A DNA stretch of 64,000 nucleotides, taken from positions 1,612,001 through 1,676,000 of the forward strand of contig CM055606.1 in assembly GCA_029379385.1 (NCBI GenBank). The letters run 5' to 3'. The position numbers were made by a program, and so were the translations under genes. This DNA is from Quillaja saponaria. Taxonomy: Eukaryota; Streptophyta; Magnoliopsida; Fabales; Quillajaceae. A model generated the notes under the pieces. The model saw only the letters and a list, made by a program, of their open reading frames with translations. It did not search any database and had not been told where the DNA came from. Shown here one piece after another: positions 24,893 to 36,098 of this stretch; the stretch's first letter is position 1, and each line of letters starts with the position of its first letter.

Positions 24893-24946
24893 CCACCACA
24901 TTCTTCTGGTTTGATAGAGAAATAGATTGAGAAAATTCAAAGAAAA

Positions 24947-25516
24947 ATGGAAAGCAAACTTACTCTAATTTTGGCTTTGATTCTCTGCTCTGCCACCATC
25001 CCAGTGCAGAGTAATTACTACTCAGAGAGCAAACCAGTAACTGAGCTGAAGGAGCAAGTGACCAATCTTGAATTCTACCTCTTTGACGTTCTTACCGGCA
25101 AAAACCCCACCGCCTTGCTGGTGGCAAAACCTAATAACACCATCCCTTCGAAATATGAATCAAACCCATTTGGTTCCCTATACGCCGTCGACGATCCACT
25201 GAGAACAGGCCCTGAAACAAATTCAGAGATAATTGGGAATGCAAAGGGTCTCTACGTTTCGTCTAGCCTAGACGATAGTCAATTTACAATAGTGTTGTAC
25301 ATGGATTTTGCTTTTACCACTGGTAAATTTAACGGCAGCTCCCTTAGTGTGTTATCGAGGAATCCAGTGACGGAGCCAACAAGGGAGGTGGCGGTGGTAG
25401 GAGGAAGAGGGAAGTTTAGGTTTGCCAAAGGGTTCGCTGAGGTTAAGACCCATTTCATCAATGTCACAACCGGGGATGCTATTCTCAACTACAAGGTCAC
25501 TGTGTTCCATTACTAG
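24947..25516 (+). CDS. Dirigent family protein
   Basis: This intronless gene encodes a complete 189-residue dirigent protein, the usual size for the family. Residues 1-22 form a hydrophobic signal peptide ending near VQS, so the product should be secreted. The dirigent fold follows: NLEFYLFD (41-47) on the first strand, DDPL (82-85), IIGNAKGLYV (95-104), DFAFTTGKFNGSSLSVL (120-136), VVGGRGKFRFAKG (150-162) and the C-terminal YKVTVFHY. N-glycosylation sequons are visible at N63, N129 and N172. Dirigent proteins guide the stereochemistry of phenoxy radical coupling in lignan and related pathways and have no oxidising centre themselves. The precise substrate cannot be told from sequence. The ATG is followed at once by the signal peptide, and a TATA box lies 61 bp upstream. 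A possible polyadenylation signal AATAAA is near 25584. Confidence 0.93.
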   Translation: MESKLTLILALILCSATIPVQSNYYSESKPVTELKEQVTNLEFYLFDVLTGKNPTALLVAKPNNTIPSKYESNPFGSLYAVDDPLRTGPETNSEIIGNAKGLYVSSSLDDSQFTIVLYMDFAFTTGKFNGSSLSVLSRNPVTEPTREVAVVGGRGKFRFAKGFAEVKTHFINVTTGDAILNYKVTVFHY

Positions 25517-26390
25517 CTTAATTACTAGTTCTACTTCGTATTGTCGTCTTTATTCATAAATTTTGTTGTCTTTTTTCATTTTCAATAAAGATTGATTTAT
25601 CTTTATTAACTGAGATTATATCGATGTAACTGTATTTAAATAACATCTACTTCTATTATGTATGGACAAATTTATATATGCTTACAAATTAATCAAAAAA
25701 ATTGACCAAAATGGATGTAATTTTTTTATTTTTTAATTTTGTAATCAAATTAAATGCTTTAAATTTATAGAAGGCACAGTAAATTGGTAGATTTGTTCTG
25801 TTGACAATAATAGTATTTGTAATTACTTATACAATATTTAGATTAGACTCACATTTAAAAGGTGTGGATATTTCTTATAAAGAAAAAAAGAGAAAATATA
25901 TACACATTAACAGATGAAAACTCAAACCTAAGACCATTTCAGTACATTTGTCTAAACCAGATAAGTTAATATCTCATTAGCTCATCGTTCATTTTAGCTT
26001 CAATAAATTGAGAAATTAATAGGTTAATTGTCATAATCAACTCATGTTTTCTCGATGTACGGCTTTCATATATTATGGTTCCTTTTTTTTCTTTTGTTAA
26101 TTCTATCATTTAGATATATTTTAGAGTCAATTGCACTTTATCCATTAACTATCATCATTTTTGTAATAACCCACATGAGCTATCAAACTAAGCAATTAAC
26201 TTCCTTAATTAAGTCGATTTCATGTAGAAAATATTATTTTACCTAAATTGTTAGATATTTTACTAATTTACGCGTGTGTAAATATAATTAGACACAAACC
26301 ACATAGACTATGCCGCTTTACTAATAATTTGATATAAATTGTCAAACACTACACATATTTTATCAATTTATTTTGAACCATATTTCTAAA
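25517..26390. other. Dirigent 3' region and AT-rich spacer
   Basis: Similarity to block E ends near 25.65 kb. Beyond that nothing coding was recognised. Confidence 0.5.
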
Positions 26391-26399
26391 TATACAATA

Positions 26400-27530
26400 A
26401 GCCTCCTAATAATTAATATTAAGGGCAAGGAACAAGTCGTGTTGTGTCGCACAATACAGCCACAGTTTTTCCGTATCATGCGACAATGAAACACTCTTCT
26501 CTTATTGATATTTAACAGTATTTGTATGTATCTATGAGTATCCTCCTGTATCGGTGGATACAAAGAATACAATTTGGTATCCAAGAAAATTTATGTTAGT
26601 TCTAGCAAACTCAACATAGTGATGATGAGAAAAGTCCAAATTAGAAAAGGAACTCAACAAAATGGTGAAGAATCAAACAAACACATTATGAAGAATCAAA
26701 CAAAGAAACAAGTAGAGTTACGAATAATTTAGTGTTCCAACCTCCAATAAATCAATACTCCAATCATGAAAAATAAAAAAAATTCAACATCTCCAAATTA
26801 CAAATACCTCAATTCTGAATAATGAAATCCCAAAATAAAGAGTAATTTATATAAAAAAAAAAAATCAGTAGTAGTAGAGAGATTAATGAAGACCAACAAA
26901 GGCTCTTTTATCTTCAAGTCACCATGAGAGGATCTCCGGGCTCCTTTATCGTTCCCTTTGATTTCTCTACCAACTTGTGAGATGAAACCCCTTTTCTCCT
27001 TCCTCTCTTTATTCCTTGTTTTCCTCCTCCCTAGTTTGTGATCTCAAAATTTGATTTACATTCAAAATCTCTTGATCTGGTTGCATGTGAGAGACCATAG
27101 AGAGAAGAAGAAAAGGAGTAAATTTTGATCTGGTTATGAGAAGCCACCGCAAGAAGAAGAGTTAGGAATGAAGAGGTAAGTAAAGTTTTTTCTTCTTTTT
27201 TTAATTTTTTTATAATTCAATTATTCTTAAAATTCAGGTTATTTTGTTGATTTGCATATAGGCTGGGATGTTGGGCTTTTTCATAGTTTTGATTTATAAT
27301 TTTTTTTTTCTAATGAAGAGATTTGAAATTTTTTAAAATTACGTTAAACATGTCTAATTAATTATTTTATACTTTACAAATCACTTATAAAAATTTATTT
27401 CATAATATTTTTACAAGTTTATTTATGTTTCTAAAATTGTATACTGTTTCTGATATGTATCTGATACGTTTTTATTTCCAAACTAACCGATACAATGCCT
27501 TGACACAACATTTTAATCCTTGATCAAGGA
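26400..27530. repeat. Possible MITE-like element with GTATC-rich ends
   Basis: Near 26.43 kb the sequence reads CAAGTCGTGTTGTGTCGC. Near 27.50 kb it reads TTGACACAACATTTTAATCC, partly inverted to it. Both ends are rich in GTATC/GATAC words. The middle is less AT-rich (26.88-27.18 kb) and unrecognised. No target duplication was fixed. Confidence 0.3.
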
Positions 27531-28240
27531 TGGAAATAATATTTATTAATTATTAGAGAGTATTATTTATAAGCACTTGCCTATTTCTCTATGTCAAAAA
27601 AAAATTTCATGCCATGTTATTCACATATATCTTTCATAATTTCAATAACGTTGCACCCAAATGTTAAAATTAATCAAAGAAATAACACAATTAAATTTCA
27701 TAAATATCTTAAGTTTTTTTTTTTTTTTTTAAAGAAAAAGAAAAAACAAATAATATATCTTTTTAGACTAACGATTAGTGCTTTTCAACTTTTTCACACG
27801 TCGTTTTTCTTTACAACTTTGTTAATTGAACTAGAATGTCACGATTTGTACTAGCTTCTTCTTCTAGTTTTTGTAACAGTTGAAGTGCCAACATCATTCT
27901 TTTCACCATTTTATTTTTTACTACTTTTGATTGGTGGTTTATCTTCAATAGCAACTTTGAGAGTTATTAATGAAGTTACTTTCTCAATTTAGGCTCTAAA
28001 GTTTAACTCCAAAATTTTCATTTTTTTATTGTCTTTTATGCGAGGTGCATTAAATACAAAATTACTTTTTAGATTCTATTAATATATTGTATGTAAAATT
28101 ATATATATTCAAGTAATAAAATTGTTATACTAGTATATATTTTATAAGCTTGTAAAAAATTTGAATATTAAAAAATTTCTCAACAAAATTATTAATTTAT
28201 AGATATTATTAATTATTAAAAATTATTATATTAAGAGATA
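27531..28240. other. AT-rich spacer
   Basis: No gene seen. A short open frame at 27.6-27.85 kb is poly(T)/poly(A) driven. Confidence 0.5.
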
Positions 28241-28249
28241 TTAGCTTAC

Positions 28250-28740
28250 TGTGCGTACAATTGGCCAACGTGGAAGACCGTAACATTTTCCATTGGTGAA
28301 GTACGTTGGCCCACTTTTAAGAAACTAGCAACTGCTACAACCATACCATGTCTATGCAACCTCTACACTTTCACATGCCATGTTTGAAACAAATTAGGCA
28401 AAACACAAAGAGCTTTCTCATCTATAAAAGCTTAGCAAAAGCCATACTCAAAAGATAAGTCTCATTCATTGTTGGCCACTTCTGTTTGTGGTCTCTTTCC
28501 TTTTGGTTTAGTAAACCTTCACTTTGTGTTTACATATATACTGCCACTACTATGGCATACAAATATATAGTGGAGGAGAAAGTGATCAGATTTTGATGCC
28601 AAATAATGGATCCACACCCATAGAGAAATATATATAATTTAGACAAAGGCAAGAATATAAAAGATACAACAACCTATGCCAATAGCCAATACGATCAAAC
28701 AACAATCACTAATCAAGGAAGAGATACTTCTGGGTTTGGG
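28250..28740 (+). promoter_or_regulatory. Promoter-like island, unidentified transcript
   Basis: Base composition is clearly less AT-rich than on either side. CTATAAAAGC at about 28422-28431 makes a good TATA box, followed by a pyrimidine-rich leader. The first ATG after it (about 28551) opens a frame of 14 codons only. I recognise no protein, and no known plant microRNA sequence. It could be the promoter and first exon of a lost gene, or of a non-coding RNA. Confidence 0.3.
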
Positions 28741-28865
28741 TAAAAAAAATATATTTTAAATTGCAGTTTGATTGCTTATCCTTCTTTCTATTCTCTTAGA
28801 TTTCACCTTTCACTCAATTTATGAAATTTCTATTATATAAGAATATTATTTTATGAAAGAAAATA

Positions 28866-29285
28866 TAACTTTATCCACTTGTGGTTTATATGACTTTCAC
28901 TTTGTCAACATATGAATTCAAACTATCATTTTATCCACCGTAGTTGATGCCATTATCAGTTAACATACCTCCATATTTATTATCAACATAAAAGATCATG
29001 TGACATGCACATGCATAGTATCTAATTGTAACATATATTGATTTTTTATTAAAAAAAAAAACTCAAAATTTATGCCAAAATGGAGTATCCTATGATAATC
29101 TTTCTCTAAATTTACACTAAATTGATCAATTTTCAAACAGTAGAAGTGTACATACATGTTACATGACTTTTTGTGTTAAAAATAAATGAAAAGTAGATAG
29201 AGGTATGTTAACTGATAATGATATTAACCTAAGATGAATATAGTAATAGTTGAAAAATCACAAAAAACACAACCACAACTTATCC
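28866..29285. mobile_element. Foldback MITE-like inverted repeat
   Basis: The two arms, about 28.87-29.02 and 29.13-29.29 kb, are reverse complements with scattered mismatches. The best part is CATTATCAGTTAACATACCTC on the left against GAGGTATGTTAACTGATAATG on the right. It has no coding capacity. The transcript would fold into a long hairpin. Confidence 0.6.
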
Positions 29286-30067
29286 TTATTTTAAAGTTCC
29301 TTTACTCATCACTATATATAATAATAGGAAACCAATACATATTTAAGTATGTGCATTTCAAACTTATGAATTACTTTTCTTTAATTTTTAGAAATATTTT
29401 TGAATTTCAAACATAAAATATATTATGTTATACTTTTGTTTATTTGAGTTATTATTATAAAATATTTATATATATTTTTCCTTTGGAGGAACTAACAAAA
29501 TATTTAAATTAATGTTTCTTTAAAAAGTATACCTAAAAATTTAAAGTTAAAAAATTGTATTATATGTTAGCAGTTACTATATATTATAATCTATAAAGTT
29601 TTTATAACGAGTTCTATAAGAGTACTTGTTAAAGTGATAAATATAAAATTTTTGTATAATTTATTGTTATGGTTCACCATGATTTTAATGTTGTGTGATA
29701 AATAATTTACTTCTTTTTAAAATATTTCAAATTCAAAAAATCATATTTATTATAATTTATTAAGTGATCTTAGAGCAATTACTCATTAAAAAAAATTCAT
29801 ATATATAATTTAAAATAGTATAAATTAAATTAACAAATAAATAATTAAAAAAATTTGTTTTACTATCCTAATAATTATCCATTATTTCACACACTCACAT
29901 ATCAACTACAACTTCATCATATTTTATCTTTTAATAACTATCATTTTTATATTTTATTTAAAATAAATAATGCCCATAAGCACGGGGGGATGGGATATTA
30001 TATCAAACTAGAATAAACATATACCACGAGAGACAAAACTGAGCTTTTAAGTATTTTGGGTTTAAAA
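29286..30067. other. AT-rich spacer
   Basis: Nothing recognised before the LINE. Confidence 0.5.
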
Positions 30068-31660
30068 ATGGAGGGCGAGATAGAGAAAGGGTGATCGTCT
30101 GAAGAGCATGACTTGCTCCAGAGGAGCAATAAGAAAGTGAAGAAAGGGGATGGAGAAGCCAATGGGGTGACTACATCTTATCCCAGTCTAGATGAAGGGG
30201 TGGCTCGTAAGAATTCCTGTAAGAATTCTGTCTTAGGGGGATGAAGGTATGAAGATTGAAGGGCAAAACATGAAGATGGAGGAAGAATTTATTGATAGTG
30301 ATGACGATGTTAAGGAGGAAGATTGGCTGGATTGTGATGAATGTTCGAATATTTGTCTAACAAAAGAGGAGAAAAGCAGACTAAGAGGGCCACGGAGAAA
30401 TTCTCTCGTGATAAGTATGTTGGGTAAGAAAATTGGGTACAACTATGCAAAAAGCTCTACCAACTCTGGAAGCCTAGGGGGGTACTCAAAGTTATTGACC
30501 TTGGAAATGAGTTCTTCCTCATTCAGTTCTCACAAGATTTGGATGTTGAAAATGTCTTCGAAGGGGGGCCTTGGATGATACTGGATCACTACTTAACTAT
30601 TAGAAAATGGGAGCACAACTTTAATCCGATGTCAGTTGATCTTAATAGGGTATCAATTTGGGTTTGCTTCCCAAGAATCCCTATTGAATACCATGATAAG
30701 AAGTTCCTAATGAGACTGGGGTCGAGAATTGGTAATCCAATCAAGTGTGATTCTACCACATGTTAAGCTGATAGGGGAAATTTTGTCAGGGTTTGTGTCG
30801 AGATTAATTTGCCAAAGCCTTTGGTTTCGTTTTATTGCCTATGCACATAAGTACGACACATTGAATATGAAGGACTACACTTGGTTTGGTATAAGTGCAG
30901 TTTCTATGGCCATACCACAGAGCACTGTACCAAGACTAATAAAACATCAAAGACCAATTAACATGTTACTACTGAAGTTGCTGTTTTGATGGAAGAGGTG
31001 GATTTGAGATGGGTGAAGGGTAAGAACCCTAGCAACGCCGTAAAGGACCGATACGGTGATTGGATGTTAGTTCGTAGAGGCAGAGGACTATCTAGGTTAA
31101 AAGGTACGGCTGAAATTGGTGAGACTAGCAAGGAGGGCACACCTAGAAGAGAGAATCAAGCTTATCATAGCTTTTTTTGGGGGAACCTTAGTACTGGTTC
31201 TCGTTTTGAGGCTTTGCGTGACCAAGTTCCCTTGGAGAATGAGCCATGTTTGATTGCCTCCAATCACGGAGAAGGGTGGAAATTTGAATGACAATAAAAA
31301 AACTTACTAGAGACAAATCTGATAAGATAAAACTAGCTGTGATAGAAGAAGTGACATATTTCATGCTGTCAGGTGATGCTGAATAACCATCAAGTGTTAT
31401 CCAACAGATAAACTGGAGTGTGGAAGAAACAGTGAAGGAGGTGAACCACCAGATAAACTGGAGTTTGGAAAAAAACAGTGAAGGAGGTAAACATGACGGG
31501 TTGAAGCAAAAGCCACTTGACACTGAGATGCGAGTTGAGGGACACAGCCAGCATGTGGTTAGAGGGTCTGATGAGTATCAAGACAAGGAAGAATCCATTG
31601 AGGAGATGACAGTTGGTGATGATCATTACAAGTCTTGTTTTAGTTACTTTACTCTCAATT
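30068..31660 (+). pseudogene. LINE ORF1 (DUF4283 / zinc-knuckle protein), degenerate
   Basis: The frame starts MEGEIEKG and hits a TGA at once. Further stops and shifts follow. Recognisable parts, in order, are a KKVK basic segment and a DUF4283-like domain with NVFEGGPWMILDHYLTIRKW and VSIWVCFPRIP. After these comes VEINLPKPL and a damaged zinc knuckle YKCSFYGHTTEHC, in which the first Cys of CX2CX4HX4C has become Tyr. ORF1 of plant L1 elements encodes an RNA-binding protein. This copy cannot make it intact. Confidence 0.75.
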
Positions 31661-31924
31661 AATGATAGTTTTAACCTGGAATTGTCGAGGAGCTGGGAGT
31701 GCCAGCTTTCTTGGTACTGTGAAACTGTTATTGCTAGTGCATAAGCCTAATATTCTAATACTACTTGAGCCTCGGATAAGTGGTAATAAAGTAACTCGAG
31801 TTATAAGGAAGCTTGGATTCCTTAACTCTATAATTGAAGAGGCTAATGAATTTTCGAGTGGAATTTGGGTGTTACGGAATTTTGGAGCTGCAGATTTACA
31901 AATTTGTTCATCTACTCCTCAAAA
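30068..31924 (+). mobile_element. LINE (plant L1 type), 5' part only
   Basis: The element reads plus and contains a broken ORF1 followed by the start of ORF2. It ends abruptly where amidase F begins at about 31925, so RT, RNase H and the poly(A) tail are absent. Keeping the 5' end and losing the 3' end is the reverse of normal LINE truncation. It points to a later deletion or recombination rather than an insertion in this form. Confidence 0.8.
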
Positions 31925-31925
31925 C
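31662..31925 (+). pseudogene. LINE ORF2 endonuclease start, truncated
   Basis: The ORF2 start is kept, including the WNCRGAG motif and LLEPRISG, whose Asn and Glu belong to the APE-type endonuclease active site. After about 88 residues the frame runs into amidase F intron 3 and reads non-LINE sequence. The reverse transcriptase is missing. Confidence 0.85.
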
Positions 31926-33034
31926 ATGAAGGTAATAACATTCACTTCGCATCCGGTCTTAATTAAATCATTTTTATTCTCACAACCTACTCTGCTATTT
32001 CAGGCAAAGAGGTGCAATCCTGGTTGATAATTTGAAATTAGATAACATCACCGAAATCTATTCCAATACTGGTGAAAATGTTGCACTGAATGCTGAATCT
32101 AAATTATCCTTGAATGCCTACCTAAAAGAGCTAATTGCCTCCCCTATGTGATCTTTGGCGGATGTAATAGAATTCAATAAGAATAACCCAGTATTGGTTA
32201 CTCCTCCCTAGGACTGGCAATAAATCGAGCTAGCTCGTTAATGGCTTGCTCGAGCTCAACTCGTTTACTAAACGAGCCGATCTTGAGCTTTATTTTGAGA
32301 TCGTTTAATAAAATAAGCCGAGCTCAATCTTTTCAAAGCTCGGCTTGTAATCTCATGAGGCGGCTTGTTTGATATTATTTAATAAATTTTTTATTACTTA
32401 TCTATAAATTTATTTATATATAAAATTTAACATAAGTTACAACTTAGTTTGGTGGTAAGTTACGCAAAAACTTATTATGTAGGTCATGAATTCAACTCAC
32501 CTTCAAGAACCCTTAACGAGCCGAGCTTAAGCCTATGCCTAGAAGACCCACTTCATATTCATACATGATTTCTTGGTTCTGTTCATATATATCACTAACC
32601 CATTAATGGAATTGCAATTGCAGGAAAAGATTGAGTATGGCCAAGGCATCAGGTTGTAAGCTCAAGCAACAAATGGAATTGGAAAAGCAGAGAAAGTAGT
32701 GCTGGCAAATTTAGCAACATTGACCAATAGTGGGTTTGTGAAGTTGATCACAAAGAACAAGCAAGATGCATTGGTGACTCCAGGTGACATTAAGGCTAGA
32801 ATCCTTGCAATTAGGGGTTTCCCCGGAATAAGTGTCCCTGCAGGATATACCAAAGATGGGCCATTAGGTATTTGCTTTGGAGGATTAAAGGGTTCTGAGC
32901 CGAAGCTTATCAAGATCGCCTATGGCTTTGAAAAGTTGATGAGAGACAACAGGCTTGATGTGTTGGTGGCTCCTTTTGCTTCTGTTGCCTCTGTCCATTG
33001 TATTGGAGGGATCCCTGGAATCAATAGGCTTTGA
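31925..33034 (+). pseudogene. Amidase pseudogene F (intron 3 to exon 5), fused to LINE
   Basis: The copy begins at the exon 3/intron 3 border, where GTAATAACATTCACTTCGC matches intron 3 of copy A. Exon 4 (32004-32196) has a TGA at 32149-32151 in place of an Arg codon. Intron 4 carries a 321-bp insertion. Exon 5 (about 32624 on) has a TAA soon after its start, at ATCAGGTTGTAA. Near 32935 the exon switches at a shared GGCTTTGA into the divergent relict exon, reading KLMRDNRLDVLVAPF and GGIPGI before a stop at 33034. Exons 1-3 are absent. It is the sister copy of A. Confidence 0.88.
32211..32531. mobile_element. 321-bp insertion in amidase F intron 4
   Basis: Copy A lacks this DNA. CCTA flanks it at 32207-32210 and 32532-32535. 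The left part has GAGCTCGAG/GAGCCGAGCT words like the 3.46-4.02 kb repeat. The right part has TTAGTTTGGTGGTAAG and GGTCATGAATTCAACTC, loosely like the A and B boxes of a tRNA-derived SINE. The class is undecided. Confidence 0.5.
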
Positions 33035-33826
33035 AAAATGTGTGACATATCTGCTTCCGTATGACTTTAGGCCTTCTGCACGTGTTCATATATTTTCTCA
33101 GCTTGCAAGACATGCTCAAATTGTAAAATTCGATTTAAGAAATTTGATTATCATGCCTTTACAACTCAACCGTTCCAAAAGCTTAAAATAGTAGCACGAG
33201 TAATTAAAAAAACTATATTGTGACATGTTTAAAGATTTTTTTTTGTTTTTTTAAAATTGATTTTTAATTTAGTTAGCTTATGTTGAGCAGTTTCTTATTT
33301 TATTTTAATTTGTCGAATATTATGTTGTATAAGATCATAGGCAATAATTTTCTTTTATAATGATCGATATAGATGCTTGATGTCTAACATGAGAAAAAAT
33401 CCACTAATAAAAAAATTTTAGCTTTAAAACAAGCTTCATTGTTGTATTAATTGAGACTTCTAGCAATGAAATATATAAGAGCATTAAAGTTGTCACAATT
33501 AAGGAAAATAAATTGATCAACAATGTAATATGAATAATTTTGACTCTCATAAATTAGTCTGAGACTGATCAACATGCCAAGTGCCATTGATGAAACAACT
33601 AAGGTACTAGATTTTCTATTTCTTAGTATCTGTTCCAACTTCCAACTTCTTAAAGTATCAAAGTTGAATAAAGTTGATTCTTGGGCACCTCACATTTTTG
33701 TTTCTTTTTATATTGCATATTTGTGGTCATGTGCTTTAGCAAGATGCAAGGGTTAAGGTAGATACCCATAAACAAGTTCTTTGTTTATTGAATTATTATG
33801 ATTTGGTAGACAAAGTAGGTTAGAAT
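33035..33826. other. Block D upstream DNA including orphan amidase 3' tail
   Basis: 33.04-33.24 kb matches 11.81-11.96 kb. 33.41-33.79 kb is an orphan amidase 3' tail matching 12.12-12.48 kb. No amidase exon precedes that tail except pseudogene F. Confidence 0.6.
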
Positions 33827-35539
33827 TGTTAGTAATATGCCCTAAAGCCAATGACATGTGATGTTGTGGCATATTATTTTATGTACAATCTTATTCATAT
33901 TATTAATAAATATAAGTGAAAAACATTATCATGTATAAGAGTTATTCATTAACCATCATGAGCCCAAAAAATTAAAGTAATGGAAATAAGCATCATGATG
34001 AGATCATGCTAATGAGATGTATCTCTTTTAAACTTAATTCTTAAATGTTCCTAATCATAGGATCACTAAGTAGGGCATTAGAGAATCCAGATAGATTAGT
34101 ACATGTCTAGTTGGCTCAAAGAGTTGAAGGTGGCTGATCTCATAGTCACTTGTGTATGAGACACTAAGACAGATATGTAGGTGCTCATTAGAGAATGAGT
34201 TCACTGAACTGACTCAACTGAGAACACTTATATGGAGTTTCTCTACATGTCAATAGGTGGATTCTTATGTTACAGTTGTGCAAATAGTCTTTTGACTTGA
34301 GACATCATAGTTATCTTGTATGTACGTCATTATACTTTGAAACTATTTCTGATTCTATTAATGAGTCACCTAAGAAGTAGTAATTGGGTATAATCACTTG
34401 CATATGAAGGTATGTGAATGTGCAATAAATGATCTATCACTCTTAGTAGAAAAGAAAGAATGTCCCGTGTGGTCTATAAAAGATCTAACTTAAAGCCTAT
34501 GGCCATAGCAGGGTGGATATTAGAATATGAGTTTCTAATTTTCCCAATGAAGTTATAATCTTAAGATTAGACACATATGATTAAATTTAGGGTTTGGACA
34601 TTATTTTCATACTCAAATAGATTTAATCGGGATATTGCATGATAGAAAAATTGAATTGCATGGTAACTGTTAACAGCAAGGTTCAAAAGGTTCACAGCCA
34701 TATTCATACTATTATGGGTAGTCATCATGTGCTGCTAGGCACCAGTCTTGACTTATAGGAAATCCTGATAATTAATTAATTATCTATAGATGATTAATTA
34801 ATTAATCTTAATTAAAAGGTGAATTAAAAAGAGTTTTAATTTAAATAATTAGAATGAGTTCTAATTTAATTGGGCAGGGTCCAGTAATAAATATGTAAAA
34901 GTTACATGCCTACTGCTATCAATAGTTTGAACCTAAAGGGTCACACACAAAATGACTATATTCAACTAAGGAGAGTTTTGGGGCAATCATGTAATTATTA
35001 TAGTTTTTTAGGCATTAGATTTAATTATGATTAAATCCTAATATTAGTATAATGTCTAATGTGTTAGGATTGTCTAATACATAAGGAGGTGGCTAGTCTT
35101 TATAAGTATAAGACTTAACCAAAAAAAAAAAAATTGATACAGAAGAGAAAAATAATTGTGCGTATTGTATAGAGAGCCTAATAGATTTCAGGCCAATGAG
35201 AGATTCGGTAACTTGTGCTAGCACACAAGGAATCTCTTGGTAACCCCTTTCATCTTCAAGCATGAAGATCCTTAGTTGGATTCGTTCATGTGGATACACT
35301 TAGAGACTAGACACCTGTGTCGTTGTTATGCTCTTGATGAATCAACGAATGAGTGAACGCCGATTAAAAATATGACGAAAGAATTAAAAGTCTCGGAGGT
35401 ACACAATTATCTACTTGTTTAATTGTTAAACTATAATTAAGATATTTCATATAATCATAAGGCGATTTCGAATTAAAAAAATTAAATATTTTTACATTCT
35501 ATTACTTATAATTTTCATATTTTACATTAATTCCTAACA
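33827..35539 (+). mobile_element. Solo LTR (1.71 kb) upstream of amidase D
   Basis: It begins TGTTAG and ends CTAACA. AGAAT (33822-33826) and ATAAT (35540-35544) flank it, a 5-bp target duplication with one mismatch. Related block B DNA shows the empty site. It matches the nested solo LTR at 8537-10230. It ends 559 bp before the ATG of amidase D. No internal retrotransposon domain is attached. Confidence 0.82.
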
Positions 35540-36041
35540 ATAATAACTTGTCAAGTATTATTTATCTTCCCAGACAAGTAATTTCCAAGAAATCACTTTA
35601 ACAAAGCAAAAGATGGACTTTCCCACTAGAAAATTAAAACTTATTAAATGGTCATTGAACTTTTGCCATGTTCTGACAAACCGTACCTGTACTGTCATAT
35701 AATGTAGTATGTAAGTTTGATTAAAAAAATGTCTGTACCTGTAAAGTCATATAAAATAGCATTTCAGTTTGACTAACAAAACGTGAAAAAGAAGCTGGTG
35801 GTGCAAATTGGACCAGATGCATTGGTGCTCCAGGTTATATATGTTCGAATTTGCTTGTAGAAAAAAGTTTTAGTCAATCGTAATTTCTCTTTGAGAAGTA
35901 GATAGGAGTTTTTGCTTTACTCTCAAGTTTCTTCCATTCAGACAGTTGTAGATAAATAATTGTGGTTATAGCTGTGACCCAACATAGGTATCTTTGGTTA
36001 CAAGCATTTTGTTATAATAAATGAGCATCTTTTGAGTGAGC

Positions 36042-36048
36042 TATAAAA
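36042..36048 (+). promoter_or_regulatory. TATA box of amidase D
   Basis: TATAAAA (followed by G) lies 57 bp before the ATG, which would give a short leader of about 25 nt. Confidence 0.65.
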
Positions 36049-36098
36049 GAATAAGCACACTATATGTTTGTGAATGTATCAGAACAATAATTGAAATC

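Noticed and set aside
24289..24930. 213-codon open frame upstream of the dirigent gene
   Set aside because: It spans a 287-bp tandem duplication and encodes the same low-complexity segment twice. Block E has no equivalent, and the DNA contains promoter-type sequence.
30249..31291. Series of open frames as host genes at 30.2-31.3 kb
   Set aside because: They are frames of one broken LINE ORF1 (DUF4283-like region and zinc knuckle), not separate genes.
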